From positions 1-26,049 of IMG/VR virus record IMGVR_UViG_3300045282_000127: a stretch of DNA of 26,049 nucleotides. One strand, 5' to 3'. This document shows positions 18,278 to 26,049 of this stretch, piece by piece (position 1 is the stretch's first letter; each line of letters opens with the position of its first letter). The translations under genes were made by a program, and so were the position numbers. This DNA comes from a virus. The notes under the pieces were generated by a model. The model worked only from the letters and a program-made list of their open reading frames with translations, had not been told where the DNA came from and did not search any database.

Positions 18278-18925
18278 TCATGCCCCTTTCGTGACGGGTT
18301 GCTTGGTGAGGTCGTGCATCAGTTGCGCCCGTGTCTGGATCGACGCGCCGGGTGCCGCGTGGACGAACCGGGCGTCCGGGGGGTCGGGGTCGCGGCCGGG
18401 GAACCCGAGCGCGTTCCATTCGAGGCCGAGCCAGTGGGTGCGGTAGTACACCTCGGTCGGCCGGTCGAGCCGGACAGGGAGCAGGTTCGGGGTGTACCCG
18501 AGCAAATGCTGCAGGGCGGCCTGTTCCCACCAGCGGTGGTGGAGGTACTCGTCGTGCCGCCAGATCGCCTCCAGCACCGGCTGCAGCGGCTGCCGGACGT
18601 ACCAGACGCCGGCGGAAGGGACTTCGCCTTCGGGGGTGTGGTGGACGGTGATCGCCTGCCACGCCCCCGGGGGGATCTCGTCGGCGAGGTCGAGCTCGGG
18701 GTCGAGGACGACGACGTCGCAGTCGACCCACAATGCTTCCTCGTACTCGTCCAATGCGGCGAGCAGACAGGTGATCTTGTGCCACGACGGGGGCCGCTCA
18801 AGTGCGGGCGGGTCGGCGACGAGGGTGTAGCCGTGCAGGTCGGCGTACTCCTCGAAGCCGGGCCGTGCGATCTCTAGCAAAGGCTCGAACCCGGTCACAG
18901 CGAACGTGACGAGCGCGCGGCTCAC
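18278..18925 (-). CDS. Glycosyltransferase with DxD motif (215 aa)
   Basis: GTG at 18925-18923 overlaps the stop of the GT4 gene (GTGA). It starts MSRALVTFAVTGFEPLLEIA, a GT-A-like Rossmann strand. The PPSWHKITCLLAALDEYEEA segment is followed by LWVDCDVVVLDPELDL, whose D68-C-D70 is the metal/nucleotide-sugar DxD site, then SAGVWYVR and HRWWEQAALQHLL (130-142). The layout resembles the galactosyl/mannosyl transferases of the GMA12/GT34 kind. It would transfer a sugar from a nucleotide donor to a protein or glycan. It sits between connector and tube genes, so a virion protein is the likely acceptor. Confidence 0.8.
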   Translation of the reverse strand: MSRALVTFAVTGFEPLLEIARPGFEEYADLHGYTLVADPPALERPPSWHKITCLLAALDEYEEALWVDCDVVVLDPELDLADEIPPGAWQAITVHHTPEGEVPSAGVWYVRQPLQPVLEAIWRHDEYLHHRWWEQAALQHLLGYTPNLLPVRLDRPTEVYYRTHWLGLEWNALGFPGRDPDPPDARFVHAAPGASIQTRAQLMHDLTKQPVTKGA

Positions 18926-20127
18926 GCCAGCGCTTTCTGTTTCCTGGCGGCGCGACGCTGGGCACGGTTCAGCGGCACGGGGCCGCTGGTCAGCTCGGCG
19001 AGCGCCGGCCGCCAGTACGTGTCGACGATGAGGTCGGCGTCGTAACCTTGCGCGAACTCGGCGGCGGCGGCTCGTAGCACCTGGTCGTCGCGGGCCTCAT
19101 GGGCGTGCTCGAGCGCCTCGGTGATCGCGCCGACCGGCGGGAGGATGAAGTCGGCTTTCATCAGCCTGTCGTCCCACGGGTCGCCGCCGACGAGCCACCC
19201 GTTCTGGGCGAGCTCGGTCATCGCGGAATGATCCGAGGCGATCACGGGGACCCCGCATGCTTGCGCCTCGATCAGGGGGATCCCGAACCCTTCCCCCATT
19301 GACGGGAGCAGCAGCACGTCGAGCGCCGGGTACACGGTGAGTGCGAGGAACTCGGCGGGGATCCCGAGGTGCCACGCGTTGTCGGCGGGGATACGGATCC
19401 GGTCGGACGGGAGCCCTCTTCGTTCGGCGAGCTCGTACAGGTTGGTCCCGCCGGCACCGGGGCGCGGGTTCCCTTCGCTGTGGCAGTAGAACCACGCGTC
19501 AGGGTGGGCGGCCATGAACCGTGCGAGCGCGGTGAACACGTTCGGGAAGTTTTTCCGGGGCACGTCGGAGTTCCCGACGTTCGCGGCGACCATCCCGGCC
19601 AGGAACGCATCGTGGGGGACACCGAGCCTGCCGCGGGCCTCGTCTCTGAGCTCCGGGCGGGGCCGGAACAGATCGGTGTCGATGCCGTGCGGCACGTACA
19701 GCGGCTCGAGGCCGGCGTCGCGCATCATCTGTTCCCCGAACCAGCTCATCGCGATCGGTCTGACACGGGGGTGCGCCAATGGGGCGCGGACCATTGCGGG
19801 TAGCGGGGTGTGGTCGACCGGCGCCCACACCGCCACGGGTGGCCCGTCGCCCCATTCGTCGGGGTGCAGCACCCACGCGTCGCACAGCGCGATCACCTGG
19901 TCCGCCCCGAAGTCCTGGGCGTAGGCGGCGAGGGTGCGGTTCCCGTACACCCCGTCAGCGGGGTAGCACTTGATCCCGTTCCAGTGGAGTTGGGCGTCGT
20001 GGAACCCGTAGTTCGACGCGACCGCGATGTCGTGCCCAAGCGCGGCAAGCTTGGGCACGAACAGCGCGGTCTGTTGCCCGTACCCGGACCCGATCCACGG
20101 CGGGTTGCTCAGCCAGAGGATCCTCAC
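18922..20127 (-). CDS. GT4-type glycosyltransferase (401 aa)
   Basis: GTG at 20127-20125 overlaps the upstream TGA as GTGA, giving MRILWLSNPPWIGSGYGQQT, a GT-B N-terminal strand and glycine loop. The C-terminal nucleotide-sugar domain has VPHGIDTDLFRP (about 145-156), GNSDVPRKNFPNVFTALARF and the diagnostic E-x7-E motif GEGFGIPLIEAQACGVPVIA (278-297; E279 and E287). The last residues, LNRAQRRAARKQKAL, form a basic tail like those seen on actinophage structural-module proteins. It transfers an activated sugar with retention. Finding it inside the head-tail cluster argues for decoration of virion proteins rather than host cell-wall metabolism. Confidence 0.88.
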   Translation of the reverse strand: MRILWLSNPPWIGSGYGQQTALFVPKLAALGHDIAVASNYGFHDAQLHWNGIKCYPADGVYGNRTLAAYAQDFGADQVIALCDAWVLHPDEWGDGPPVAVWAPVDHTPLPAMVRAPLAHPRVRPIAMSWFGEQMMRDAGLEPLYVPHGIDTDLFRPRPELRDEARGRLGVPHDAFLAGMVAANVGNSDVPRKNFPNVFTALARFMAAHPDAWFYCHSEGNPRPGAGGTNLYELAERRGLPSDRIRIPADNAWHLGIPAEFLALTVYPALDVLLLPSMGEGFGIPLIEAQACGVPVIASDHSAMTELAQNGWLVGGDPWDDRLMKADFILPPVGAITEALEHAHEARDDQVLRAAAAEFAQGYDADLIVDTYWRPALAELTSGPVPLNRAQRRAARKQKALA

Positions 20128-20498
20128 CAGCGGACCGTCCATTCGCACCCGAGCAGGTCGCCGTAGGGCCGGTAGCCGGACCGTTCATCGACGAAAAAGC
20201 GCGGGTCGGTCTCCAGGGCCGCGCTCACGCTGGTGGGGCCGCTGAGCTCCATCAGCGTCAGCAGCACCTGCTGCGCGCCGATGTTGTCGGGCGCGGTGAC
20301 GCGGGCGCGGACGGTGACGGTCTCGTCCCAGTCGTTCTGCGCGACCTTGACCCCGGACACGTCGGCGGGGTAGATGTCGATCGACGGTGGTGTCGGGGCC
20401 GCGTTCATGAACGCGGTGATCTGCAACCCGGGCACCGTCTGGGTGAGCGGGTCGAGGCTCGCAGCGACCTGCGCGATCATCGCTGCGAGCCCCGGCAC
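20124..20498 (-). CDS. Tail terminator / neck protein candidate (124 aa)
   Basis: GTG at 20498-20496 starts two nucleotides after the previous gene's TAA; M7 is an alternative. The first half is helical (MIAQVAASLDPLTQTVPGLQ). The second half is beta-rich with ETVTVRARVTAPDNIGAQQV and ETDPRFFVDERSGYRPYGDL, then LGCEWTVRW. This alpha-then-beta plan, with a strand ending in a W-x-V-x-W type edge, is common among tail terminators that cap the tube and join it to the head. Order after the gp6-like connector supports a neck role. I cannot separate terminator from head-closure protein by eye. Confidence 0.65.
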   Translation of the reverse strand: MPGLAAMIAQVAASLDPLTQTVPGLQITAFMNAAPTPPSIDIYPADVSGVKVAQNDWDETVTVRARVTAPDNIGAQQVLLTLMELSGPTSVSAALETDPRFFVDERSGYRPYGDLLGCEWTVRW

Positions 20499-20501
20499 GG
20501 T

Positions 20502-20837
20502 TTATGCGATCCCTTCGTGGACGCGGAGCGGGTCGAGCATCCGGTGCCACCGCATCCACGAGTCGTTCCCGGCGTACGCGAGGATGTCCGACGCCAACAG
20601 TGCGGCGCCGAACGTCGCGTACCCGAGGTTCCACAGCTCCCTCGCACGGCCGTAGCTGACGGTCGTCACCAGCACCGGGACCGGGACCGGCGCCGGTGTG
20701 TCGGTGCTGTAGTCGAGGTCCCAGTCGATCTCGGCCGCCGCAGCGTCGAGGCACAGCTGGGCCTGCTCGACCTGGTCCGGGGACGGCGTGGGGTAGTTGA
20801 GCCGGCGGAGGAGCTCGTCTGTGGTGCCGTACGCCAC
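20502..20837 (-). CDS. Head-tail connector, gp6-like adaptor (111 aa)
   Basis: GTG at 20837-20835 begins directly after the TGA of the 57-residue gene (TGA-GTG). It starts MAYGTTDELLRRLNYPTPSP, a typical connector opening. The alpha-helical body has QVEQAQLCLDAAAAEIDWDL and a central VTTVSYGRARELWNLGYATFG. HK97 gp6 and related adaptors have this helical bundle and attach under the portal to extend the DNA channel. Position after the capsid gene agrees. Length is normal. Confidence 0.8.
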   Translation of the reverse strand: MAYGTTDELLRRLNYPTPSPDQVEQAQLCLDAAAAEIDWDLDYSTDTPAPVPVPVLVTTVSYGRARELWNLGYATFGAALLASDILAYAGNDSWMRWHRMLDPLRVHEGIA

Positions 20838-21011
20838 TCAGGTCACCTTGTCGCTCGTGACCGAGTCCGGCCTTTTCGCCGCTGTTTTCTTCGGGCCGGC
20901 TGTGCCGCCGCCGGTGCCTTCGTCCCACGGGGCGGACTCGTCAGGCCGGACGACCTGCTGGTTCGGGGCGTCCCATACCGTCCCGCCGGTGTCTTCCTCG
21001 GGGGTGCTCAT
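20838..21011 (-). CDS. Small head-region protein (57 aa)
   Basis: ATG at 21011-21009 overlaps the capsid stop (ATGA), and the TGA at 20840-20838 abuts the GTG of the connector. The sequence is hydrophilic and probably disordered: MSTPEEDTGGTVWDAPNQQV, then an Asp/Gly-rich middle and a Lys/Arg-rich end (GPKKTAAKRPDSVTSDKV). Small genes of this kind between capsid and connector are usual in HK97-type phages. It has no recognisable domain. The Pro-Lys-Lys tract could bind nucleic acid or serve as a flexible tether. Confidence 0.75.
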   Translation of the reverse strand: MSTPEEDTGGTVWDAPNQQVVRPDESAPWDEGTGGGTAGPKKTAAKRPDSVTSDKVT

Positions 21012-22207
21012 GCGACGGTCACCTTCACGATCCCGCCGGGCTCGGTGACGAGGTCGGCGAAGTACCCGGCGTACGCGACCTGGACGCCGAGCACGCTGGG
21101 CTCGACGACCTGGAGGGACCCGATCCGGTCTTCGTACACCTCGGCGGCCGCGGTGCTCATGATCATCAGCCGTTTCGTGGCTCCGAACCCGGATGTGACG
21201 TAGACGGGGATCCCGCCGATCGCGCCGAGCATCCCCTGCCCGAACGTGTCAGCGCTGAACCCTGTCGACTGCGAGTTGAGCGGGTTGATCGGCGCGAACA
21301 GCCCGCCGAGCGACCCGAGCACGTCGGGGGAAGCGGCGGCGATCAGGCGGCCCTGCCCCTTCGTGGCGGTGTACACCTGACCTGCGGCGGCCCAGAACGC
21401 GGCGGCGACGTTGTCGGCGGTCGGTGTGCCGGGGATGCTGACCGTCGCGGCGGTCCCGGCGGTGTAGAACGCCTGCACCGCTGTTGCCTCCGACAGGATC
21501 GCGTACTGCGCCGCGAGGTCCTGAATAATGATGTCCATCACCTGGGGCTGGCTCCAGTCGATCGCCTGCCTCGAGACGTTGACGTACCCGCCGAGAGTGA
21601 CGGGTGTCACGGTCATCTTCGTGATCGTCATCGCTTGCGACGTGAGCTCGGCCTTCTCGGCCGACTGCGCCGCGACGGCGGTGTGGACGGTCACCTTCGG
21701 CCGGCTGAACCCCGTCCCGGGCAGCTGCCTCGGGCCGAGTGCGGTCACGACGGGGCGGACCGCGTCGATGAAGTTCAGGACCGGCCCGAGGATCGGGGTC
21801 GGCAGCAGCCCGGCGATGTTCGCGGTGGTGTTGTGCGACGCCGCCCGGTTGTACGTCTCGATCCGGTGGCGGGCCTCCGGCTGCCCGAGGCCGGCCTGCC
21901 ACATGTCGATCGCGTACTCGCCGGCGGAGCGGTACTCGACCTCCTTCGGCGGCCCCGGGGTGTTGCTCATGTACTTCGCGATCTCCGCGACGCGGGTGGC
22001 GGAGTCGCCGCTGATCCGGCGCATCTCGATCAACGGCTCGATCTTCCCGTTCACCTTCTCCATCTGCGCCTTCTGGTCCTTGACGAGGTCCATCTGCTCG
22101 TCGGACAGGTCTTTCCCGTCGGCGGCTTTGAAGATCCCGTCGACGAACTGTTGGCGTTCCTCGATCTCCGCCATGTAGTTGGCGAGAACCTGGTCTGTTG
22201 CGCCCAT
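21008..22207 (-). CDS. HK97-fold major capsid protein (399 aa)
   Basis: ATG at 22207-22205 has a strong AAGGAG 7 nt upstream, fitting high expression. Residues 1-100 are a charged helical delta/scaffold domain (ATDQVLANYMAEIEERQQFV, QMDLVKDQKAQMEKVNGKIE), normally removed by the prohead protease encoded just upstream. The capsid body follows: E-loop region (VRPVVTALGPRQLPGTGFSR, PKVTVHTAVAAQSAEKAEL), the long spine helix (PQVMDIIIQDLAAQYAILSE) and the A-domain (GGIPVYVTSGFGATKRLMIM). No separate scaffold gene exists, consistent with the fused delta domain. It forms the icosahedral shell. Confidence 0.92.
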   Translation of the reverse strand: MGATDQVLANYMAEIEERQQFVDGIFKAADGKDLSDEQMDLVKDQKAQMEKVNGKIEPLIEMRRISGDSATRVAEIAKYMSNTPGPPKEVEYRSAGEYAIDMWQAGLGQPEARHRIETYNRAASHNTTANIAGLLPTPILGPVLNFIDAVRPVVTALGPRQLPGTGFSRPKVTVHTAVAAQSAEKAELTSQAMTITKMTVTPVTLGGYVNVSRQAIDWSQPQVMDIIIQDLAAQYAILSEATAVQAFYTAGTAATVSIPGTPTADNVAAAFWAAAGQVYTATKGQGRLIAAASPDVLGSLGGLFAPINPLNSQSTGFSADTFGQGMLGAIGGIPVYVTSGFGATKRLMIMSTAAAEVYEDRIGSLQVVEPSVLGVQVAYAGYFADLVTEPGGIVKVTVA

Positions 22208-22343
22208 CAGGGGGCTCCTTTCAAGGGTTGCGCGAACGAAGGATGGGATCCCTTGCTCGAGCGCCTAACCCCTGCTACACCCGTCCCGCCCTGCGGTTTG
22301 GTCTCTAACGGATGAGGAGCCTGCTCTCGGTGCGAACGCGAGT
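22208..22343. other. Intergenic region between protease and capsid genes
   Basis: This 136-nt gap is the largest in the late block. It contains the capsid Shine-Dalgarno at its edge. No consensus promoter or terminator is evident on the minus strand. A separate RNA-processing or promoter site boosting capsid expression would be expected here but cannot be pointed to. Confidence 0.4.
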
Positions 22344-22991
22344 CTAGCTAACCCAGCGGCGGTTCAACGCGTCCGCCGCGGCCTTCTGCTCCGCCACGGT
22401 GAGTTTGTCGCGGTTCGGGGTCGCGTCAACGTACAGCGGCTCCTGCGCGCCCGTGGGCGTGTTCCGGACGGACTCGACGACCGCGCCGGGGTAGGCGGGG
22501 TCGGGGACGAGCGCGACGTGGTCGAGCCACAGCCGGTTGAGCCGGCGGACCGACCGGTTCTGTTCCCACACCTCGGCATCGTCCCAGACGGGGCCGCGGC
22601 CCTCGTCGCGGCGCAACAACGCGAACCCGGCCGACGCGTCCAGTCCGCCCTCGTCGCACTCGATCAGGGTGCGCTCCCCGATATCTGTGCCGAACATCCT
22701 GATCTCGGTCACCAGGCCTTCTGTCCGGGACGGGTGCAGCCCCACGACTTTCCCGACGAGCTTGTCCCAGATGTGGTCGCGGTTCACCCGTAGTTTGCTC
22801 CGGGCGCGTTTCTCGATCCCGTCGAACGCGCCCCGCGTGACGACCTCGGTGAACGACCGGCCGCGCTCGTGGATCTGGGTGGGCTGCTCGTACGGCATCG
22901 CGATCACCGTCACAAGCCGTTTCGGGAAGTTGACCTCGGCGACAAGGGCCGCCCTCGTCTCGATCCCGGTCTCGACCAGTGTCAAAGTCAT
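22344..22991 (-). CDS. Prohead (maturation) serine protease (215 aa)
   Basis: ATG at 22991-22989 overlaps the portal stop (ATGA) and has GGGG upstream. It matches the U35/HK97 prohead protease plan: FPKRLVTVIAMPYEQPTQI opening strand, GRSFTEVVTRGAFDG, catalytic His in LRVNRDH (H73), and the Ser in DASAGFALL (S120), then LWLDHVALVPDPAYPGAVV. It should cut the delta domain from the capsid protein and itself during head maturation. Gene order portal-protease-capsid is standard. The length is normal. Confidence 0.88.
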   Translation of the reverse strand: MTLTLVETGIETRAALVAEVNFPKRLVTVIAMPYEQPTQIHERGRSFTEVVTRGAFDGIEKRARSKLRVNRDHIWDKLVGKVVGLHPSRTEGLVTEIRMFGTDIGERTLIECDEGGLDASAGFALLRRDEGRGPVWDDAEVWEQNRSVRRLNRLWLDHVALVPDPAYPGAVVESVRNTPTGAQEPLYVDATPNRDKLTVAEQKAAADALNRRWVS

Positions 22992-24241
22992 TGCAGCACC
23001 CCGCTTCCCGTGTCGGATCGTGTGGTGTCGGTGACGCCGAGCTGCTCCCGGATCTCCTGCACCGTCAGCGCGGGCTGCCCTGTCACGGGGTCGACGATCG
23101 CGCTGTAGATCTGGATCACCTGCGCCTGCTCCAACGGCATCGGTGCGACGTACCTGCGGCTGTCGAGCTCGACAGAGGTGCCGCGAGGGAGCGCCCACCC
23201 GGACAGCGCTTTCATCACGCTGACCGCTTTCGGCTCGAGCCCTTGCCGCCAGTGCAGCTCCGTCCACATGTTCATGTTCTTGTACGTCATCGGGTCCGTG
23301 CTGGTGGGGATCCCGACGAGCTCGGACGGCATCCCCAATAGCTGCGCGATCCGGCCCTCCTCACGGTCGAGCAGGGTCGTCAAGCCGAGGTCGTTCGGGT
23401 TGATCTGCGTCGGTGTCCACTTGATCCCCCCCGACAGGACGGCGGGCTCGCCGATCGACGAGAGCCTGGCGGCGACCCAGTCGGCTTTCAGCGCGGCGGC
23501 TTGCGCCGGTGTCTGCTCCGCCGGATGCTCCAAAACCCCTGATGGGATCCCGCCGCCGCCGACGAGCTTCGTCGCGTACGAGATCAACGCTTGCGCCGCG
23601 GCGACGCGGTTGCCGCCCGCCTCCAATGGGCCGATCCCGTGCGCGACCCCGACCTGGCTCGAGTACCGGATGTGCAATAGCTCACCGGTGACGTCGTCGC
23701 CGCCGATCTCGTAGGTTCGGAGCCCGTCCGCCATCGTGATGTTCACCCACCACGGCGGCACGACATGGAAGCTGGCGGGCCACCCGGTCGCGTACCACGC
23801 CGTTGCGAGCACGAACGCTTCACCGACCGCCTGGTAGTCCCAGAACAGCTGCTTGCAGAACTCCTCCCACGACGTGTACATGTTCGCGTCGGGGTTGGTG
23901 AGCCACCCGACCGGCGTCGACGGCGCGGCGCCTTTCAGGTAGGCGGGCATCGTCGACAGGATCGACGCTTGCCGGTCGATCACCATCCACGCCGTATCGG
24001 TCGGGGTCGGCATCATCATCCCGCCGGACCAGTTCGGCGTGTTCCAGTCCGCCGGCCACCCCGACCACGCCGACGGCGTGATCGACGGCGGCGACCAGCC
24101 AACATCGGTGCCCGTGATGACCACGCCGTTCGGGTCGCCTGGTCTCGCCGATGGCGGCCCGACCGTCGCCGGCGGGACGTCCGCGGGGTCGTTCGAGTTC
24201 GGGATGTCAGGCGGCCGCGCCGACCTCGAGAACAACCCCAT
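22988..24241 (-). CDS. Portal protein (417 aa)
   Basis: ATG at 24241-24239 shares one base with the terminase stop (TGATG); a longer reading from 24292 would run 50 nt into the terminase gene. The protein starts MGLFSRSARPPDIPNSNDPA. HK97-type portal features include the region around GIGPLEAGGNRVAAAQALIS, the stem/crown TLLDREEGRIAQLLGMPSEL, and YKNMNMWTELHWRQGLEPKA. Twelve copies form the ring at one capsid vertex through which the terminase pumps DNA. It is the first head gene after the terminase, as usual. Confidence 0.9.
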   Translation of the reverse strand: MGLFSRSARPPDIPNSNDPADVPPATVGPPSARPGDPNGVVITGTDVGWSPPSITPSAWSGWPADWNTPNWSGGMMMPTPTDTAWMVIDRQASILSTMPAYLKGAAPSTPVGWLTNPDANMYTSWEEFCKQLFWDYQAVGEAFVLATAWYATGWPASFHVVPPWWVNITMADGLRTYEIGGDDVTGELLHIRYSSQVGVAHGIGPLEAGGNRVAAAQALISYATKLVGGGGIPSGVLEHPAEQTPAQAAALKADWVAARLSSIGEPAVLSGGIKWTPTQINPNDLGLTTLLDREEGRIAQLLGMPSELVGIPTSTDPMTYKNMNMWTELHWRQGLEPKAVSVMKALSGWALPRGTSVELDSRRYVAPMPLEQAQVIQIYSAIVDPVTGQPALTVQEIREQLGVTDTTRSDTGSGVLQ

Positions 24242-26001
24242 CAGTACACCGCCGCCGCCGGGACGGGTGCGTGCGCCGCGTTGACTGCCCACACCGCCGC
24301 CTTCACCAGGTGCGAGTTCAGTGTTGTCGGCAACGTCAGCCCGGTCTGCGACTCACGGACGCGGGCGTTCGCGACGGCCCCGTCGAGCTCGGTCGTGAAC
24401 GGGTCGTGCGTCAATGTTCCCCGGGCGGCGAGGTCACGGAACAACGCGAGCCCGACCCTGGTTTCGCGCATCCCCGCCGGCGCCGGTTGCGGTGTCGTGC
24501 TCGCGGGGACGCTGTTCAGCATCGACGCGCCCACGAGGAGCTCCCGGATCTGGAACCTCGCGCCGAGCCACTCGACGTCACCGCGGATCGCGGTGTCCCA
24601 GTCGTCGCGGAGCCACCCACCAACGTCGATCCGTCCGTCCGGCAATAGAGCGGCGGTCGCAACAGCGGCGCCTTTCCCGTAGTAGTCCTCGACAGCAACG
24701 AAGATCGCGTCGGTCGGTGCGAGCCCCGTGTCGCGAAGCCTATCCCACATCCCGGGCGGCAGCAGTTCTTCCCCGAACGCCGGCGACGCCGACAACGGCC
24801 ACTGATTCAGCCACTGCGCCCTGAACGACTCGATCGGGTCGGGCTCCTCGGGGTCGGGGTCCGCGTCACCCGACTGCGCCAGCTCCAACCGTTTCTGGAT
24901 CAGCTTCTGCCGTTTCGCGGTCCAGTACGGCGACGCCATCCGCCACGACCGGGTGTCGTCGAGCTCGGCGCTGCTCGGCGCCGACCACTCGACCAACAGG
25001 TCGCCGTCGCCGCTCTCCAGCGACGCCAACGCCAGCTTCCGGTGCTCCAACATCAGGCTCGTCGCGCGGCGGTGGGCCGTCGAGACCAAGAGCATCTGCG
25101 GCTGCTCCCGCTCGACCATCGTCGGCGCAAGTCCCTCCTCGATCGTCGCGGCCCTGACCTTCCACGCCTCATCAGCGGCGCCGACCGACACCCCGTACCC
25201 GTACACCGCCTCCTTCGCCCGCAGCATCCACCGCGACCCGTCCGCCAACAGCTCGATCTCCTCCTGCCCGTTCACCTCCCGCACCTTGTACAAGTCCTTC
25301 CGCTGCTTCGCCCACAACCGCGCCGGGCGCTGCACCTCCTTACACACCGCCAAATCCTTCCCCGTGTGGAGGATGTCCTGCGGCTCCCCGAACCGGTCGC
25401 CCTGATGCACACGCCACAGCAACAACTCGCGGAGCAGCCACGACTTCCCGAGCTGCCGCGCCATCGTCAGCACGAACGTCTCCCACACCAACCGCTCCTG
25501 GTCGTCGACCTCGAGCAACCTTGTCGCGACGAGCTTCTGCCACCACCGCAACTCCCGCCCCGACCGGCTCTCGGCGAACCGCACGAACTCCTTCCCCAAC
25601 GACCCCGCAGCGGCCGGGTGCGGCACCGTCATGTACCTCGGCCACGTCGCGTTCTTCGGGACCGTCCGCAGCCCGCGCAACCACGGGACACGCCACCGCG
25701 GATCCGCAGCCTCGATCCCGACACGCTCCACAACCGTCGCCCTCGGCTCCCGCAACCACAACCGGCCGGCGGTCGCCCGGTTACACGCCCGATGCTCCGG
25801 CCCCGAATACCGGCCCTTGTCACCATCAACATGACCGAGGTCCCACGGCTCCAACGGCCCGATCGCGTCGCCGCACCTCGCGCACCGGCAGCCCCCAGCG
25901 GCGACGATCGGCTCCCACTTCTTCCGGAACGCGTTATGCCGAGCGTCGTAACCCCGCGCCGCCGTACTCGGCCGGGCTCGTCTCGCCGCGGTCACGCTCA
26001 C
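24241..26001 (-). CDS. Terminase large subunit with N-terminal HNH endonuclease domain (586 aa)
   Basis: GTG at 26001-25999. Residues 36-80 are an HNH module: C40-x2-C43, DLGHVDGD (54-61) with H57, and H70-x2-C73-N74. The terminase ATPase follows: WWQK adenine-binding Gln (Q155), Walker A ARQLGKSW (181-188), Walker B VGAADEAW with D277-E278, and motif III VSTAH (306-310). The C-terminal nuclease begins near FVAVEDYYGKG (434-444). The whole protein is one uninterrupted frame. It cuts and packages DNA through the portal. HNH proteins usually sit beside HK97-type terminases as separate genes and stimulate cos cutting; here they are joined. No small terminase subunit is recognised nearby. Confidence 0.92.
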   Translation of the reverse strand: MSVTAARRARPSTAARGYDARHNAFRKKWEPIVAAGGCRCARCGDAIGPLEPWDLGHVDGDKGRYSGPEHRACNRATAGRLWLREPRATVVERVGIEAADPRWRVPWLRGLRTVPKNATWPRYMTVPHPAAAGSLGKEFVRFAESRSGRELRWWQKLVATRLLEVDDQERLVWETFVLTMARQLGKSWLLRELLLWRVHQGDRFGEPQDILHTGKDLAVCKEVQRPARLWAKQRKDLYKVREVNGQEEIELLADGSRWMLRAKEAVYGYGVSVGAADEAWKVRAATIEEGLAPTMVEREQPQMLLVSTAHRRATSLMLEHRKLALASLESGDGDLLVEWSAPSSAELDDTRSWRMASPYWTAKRQKLIQKRLELAQSGDADPDPEEPDPIESFRAQWLNQWPLSASPAFGEELLPPGMWDRLRDTGLAPTDAIFVAVEDYYGKGAAVATAALLPDGRIDVGGWLRDDWDTAIRGDVEWLGARFQIRELLVGASMLNSVPASTTPQPAPAGMRETRVGLALFRDLAARGTLTHDPFTTELDGAVANARVRESQTGLTLPTTLNSHLVKAAVWAVNAAHAPVPAAAVY

Positions 26002-26049
26002 CCGAACTCGCCCACCCTCGCCCAGACTCCCACGTCAACGCGGGAAGGG
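25923..26049. repeat. Terminal direct repeat, right copy (circular assembly overlap)
   Basis: This is identical to 1-127. Bases 25923-26001 encode the true N-terminus of the terminase on the minus strand; 26002-26049 duplicate the first part of the early/late intergenic region. Confidence 0.93.

Overview
The window is a complete, circularly closed genome of a small temperate siphovirus, about 25.9 kb. Its first 127 bases (1-127) are repeated exactly as its last 127 (25923-26049). That is the signature of a circular contig cut open with a fixed overlap, so the unique length is 25,922 bp. High GC, frequent GTG/TTG starts, 1-8 nt start/stop overlaps and the protein families (CHAP endolysin with a peptidoglycan-binding-like N-terminus, tail proteins with an [10 protein letters not shown] motif, small helix-turn-helix proteins) all point to an actinobacterial host. 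The host genus cannot be read from the sequence.

Layout. One long minus-strand block runs from 5338 down to 181, crosses the circle junction, and continues from 26001 down to 8566. The first part (5338-181) is the early/DNA module: Dam-type adenine methyltransferase, a PCQ-motif methyltransferase-like protein, small unknown proteins, a tiny membrane-anchored transglycosylase-like protein, a RecT-like annealing protein, a winged-helix replication protein with iterons inside its own gene, a PD-(D/E)XK-like nuclease, an HNH-like zinc protein and a small acidic protein. After the junction comes the late module: a terminase large subunit with an N-terminal HNH nuclease domain, portal, prohead protease, HK97-type capsid, head-tail connectors, two glycosyltransferases, major tail protein, tail chaperone with a likely -1 frameshift, tape measure, minor tail proteins, a collagen-like fibre, a large LamG/PKD fibre, endolysin, holin and a 22-residue membrane peptide.

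Between 5339 and 8569 lies the lysogeny/regulatory region. A near-consensus promoter (TTGACA-16 nt-TATACT) drives a rightward pair of small genes, the second encoding an HTH protein, which ends at an intrinsic terminator. A leftward excisionase-integrase pair follows. Then come a second small HTH gene and a gene for a secreted protein, both rightward. No classical CI-like repressor is recognisable.

Most notable: the HNH-terminase fusion; two different glycosyltransferases embedded between connector and tail-tube genes; an iteron-type origin inside the replication gene; a 17-bp element repeated at nearly fixed distance before early GTG starts, resembling stoperators; a set of very small coupled membrane peptides; and a transglycosylase-like gene whose reading frame has no canonical start upstream of its membrane anchor.
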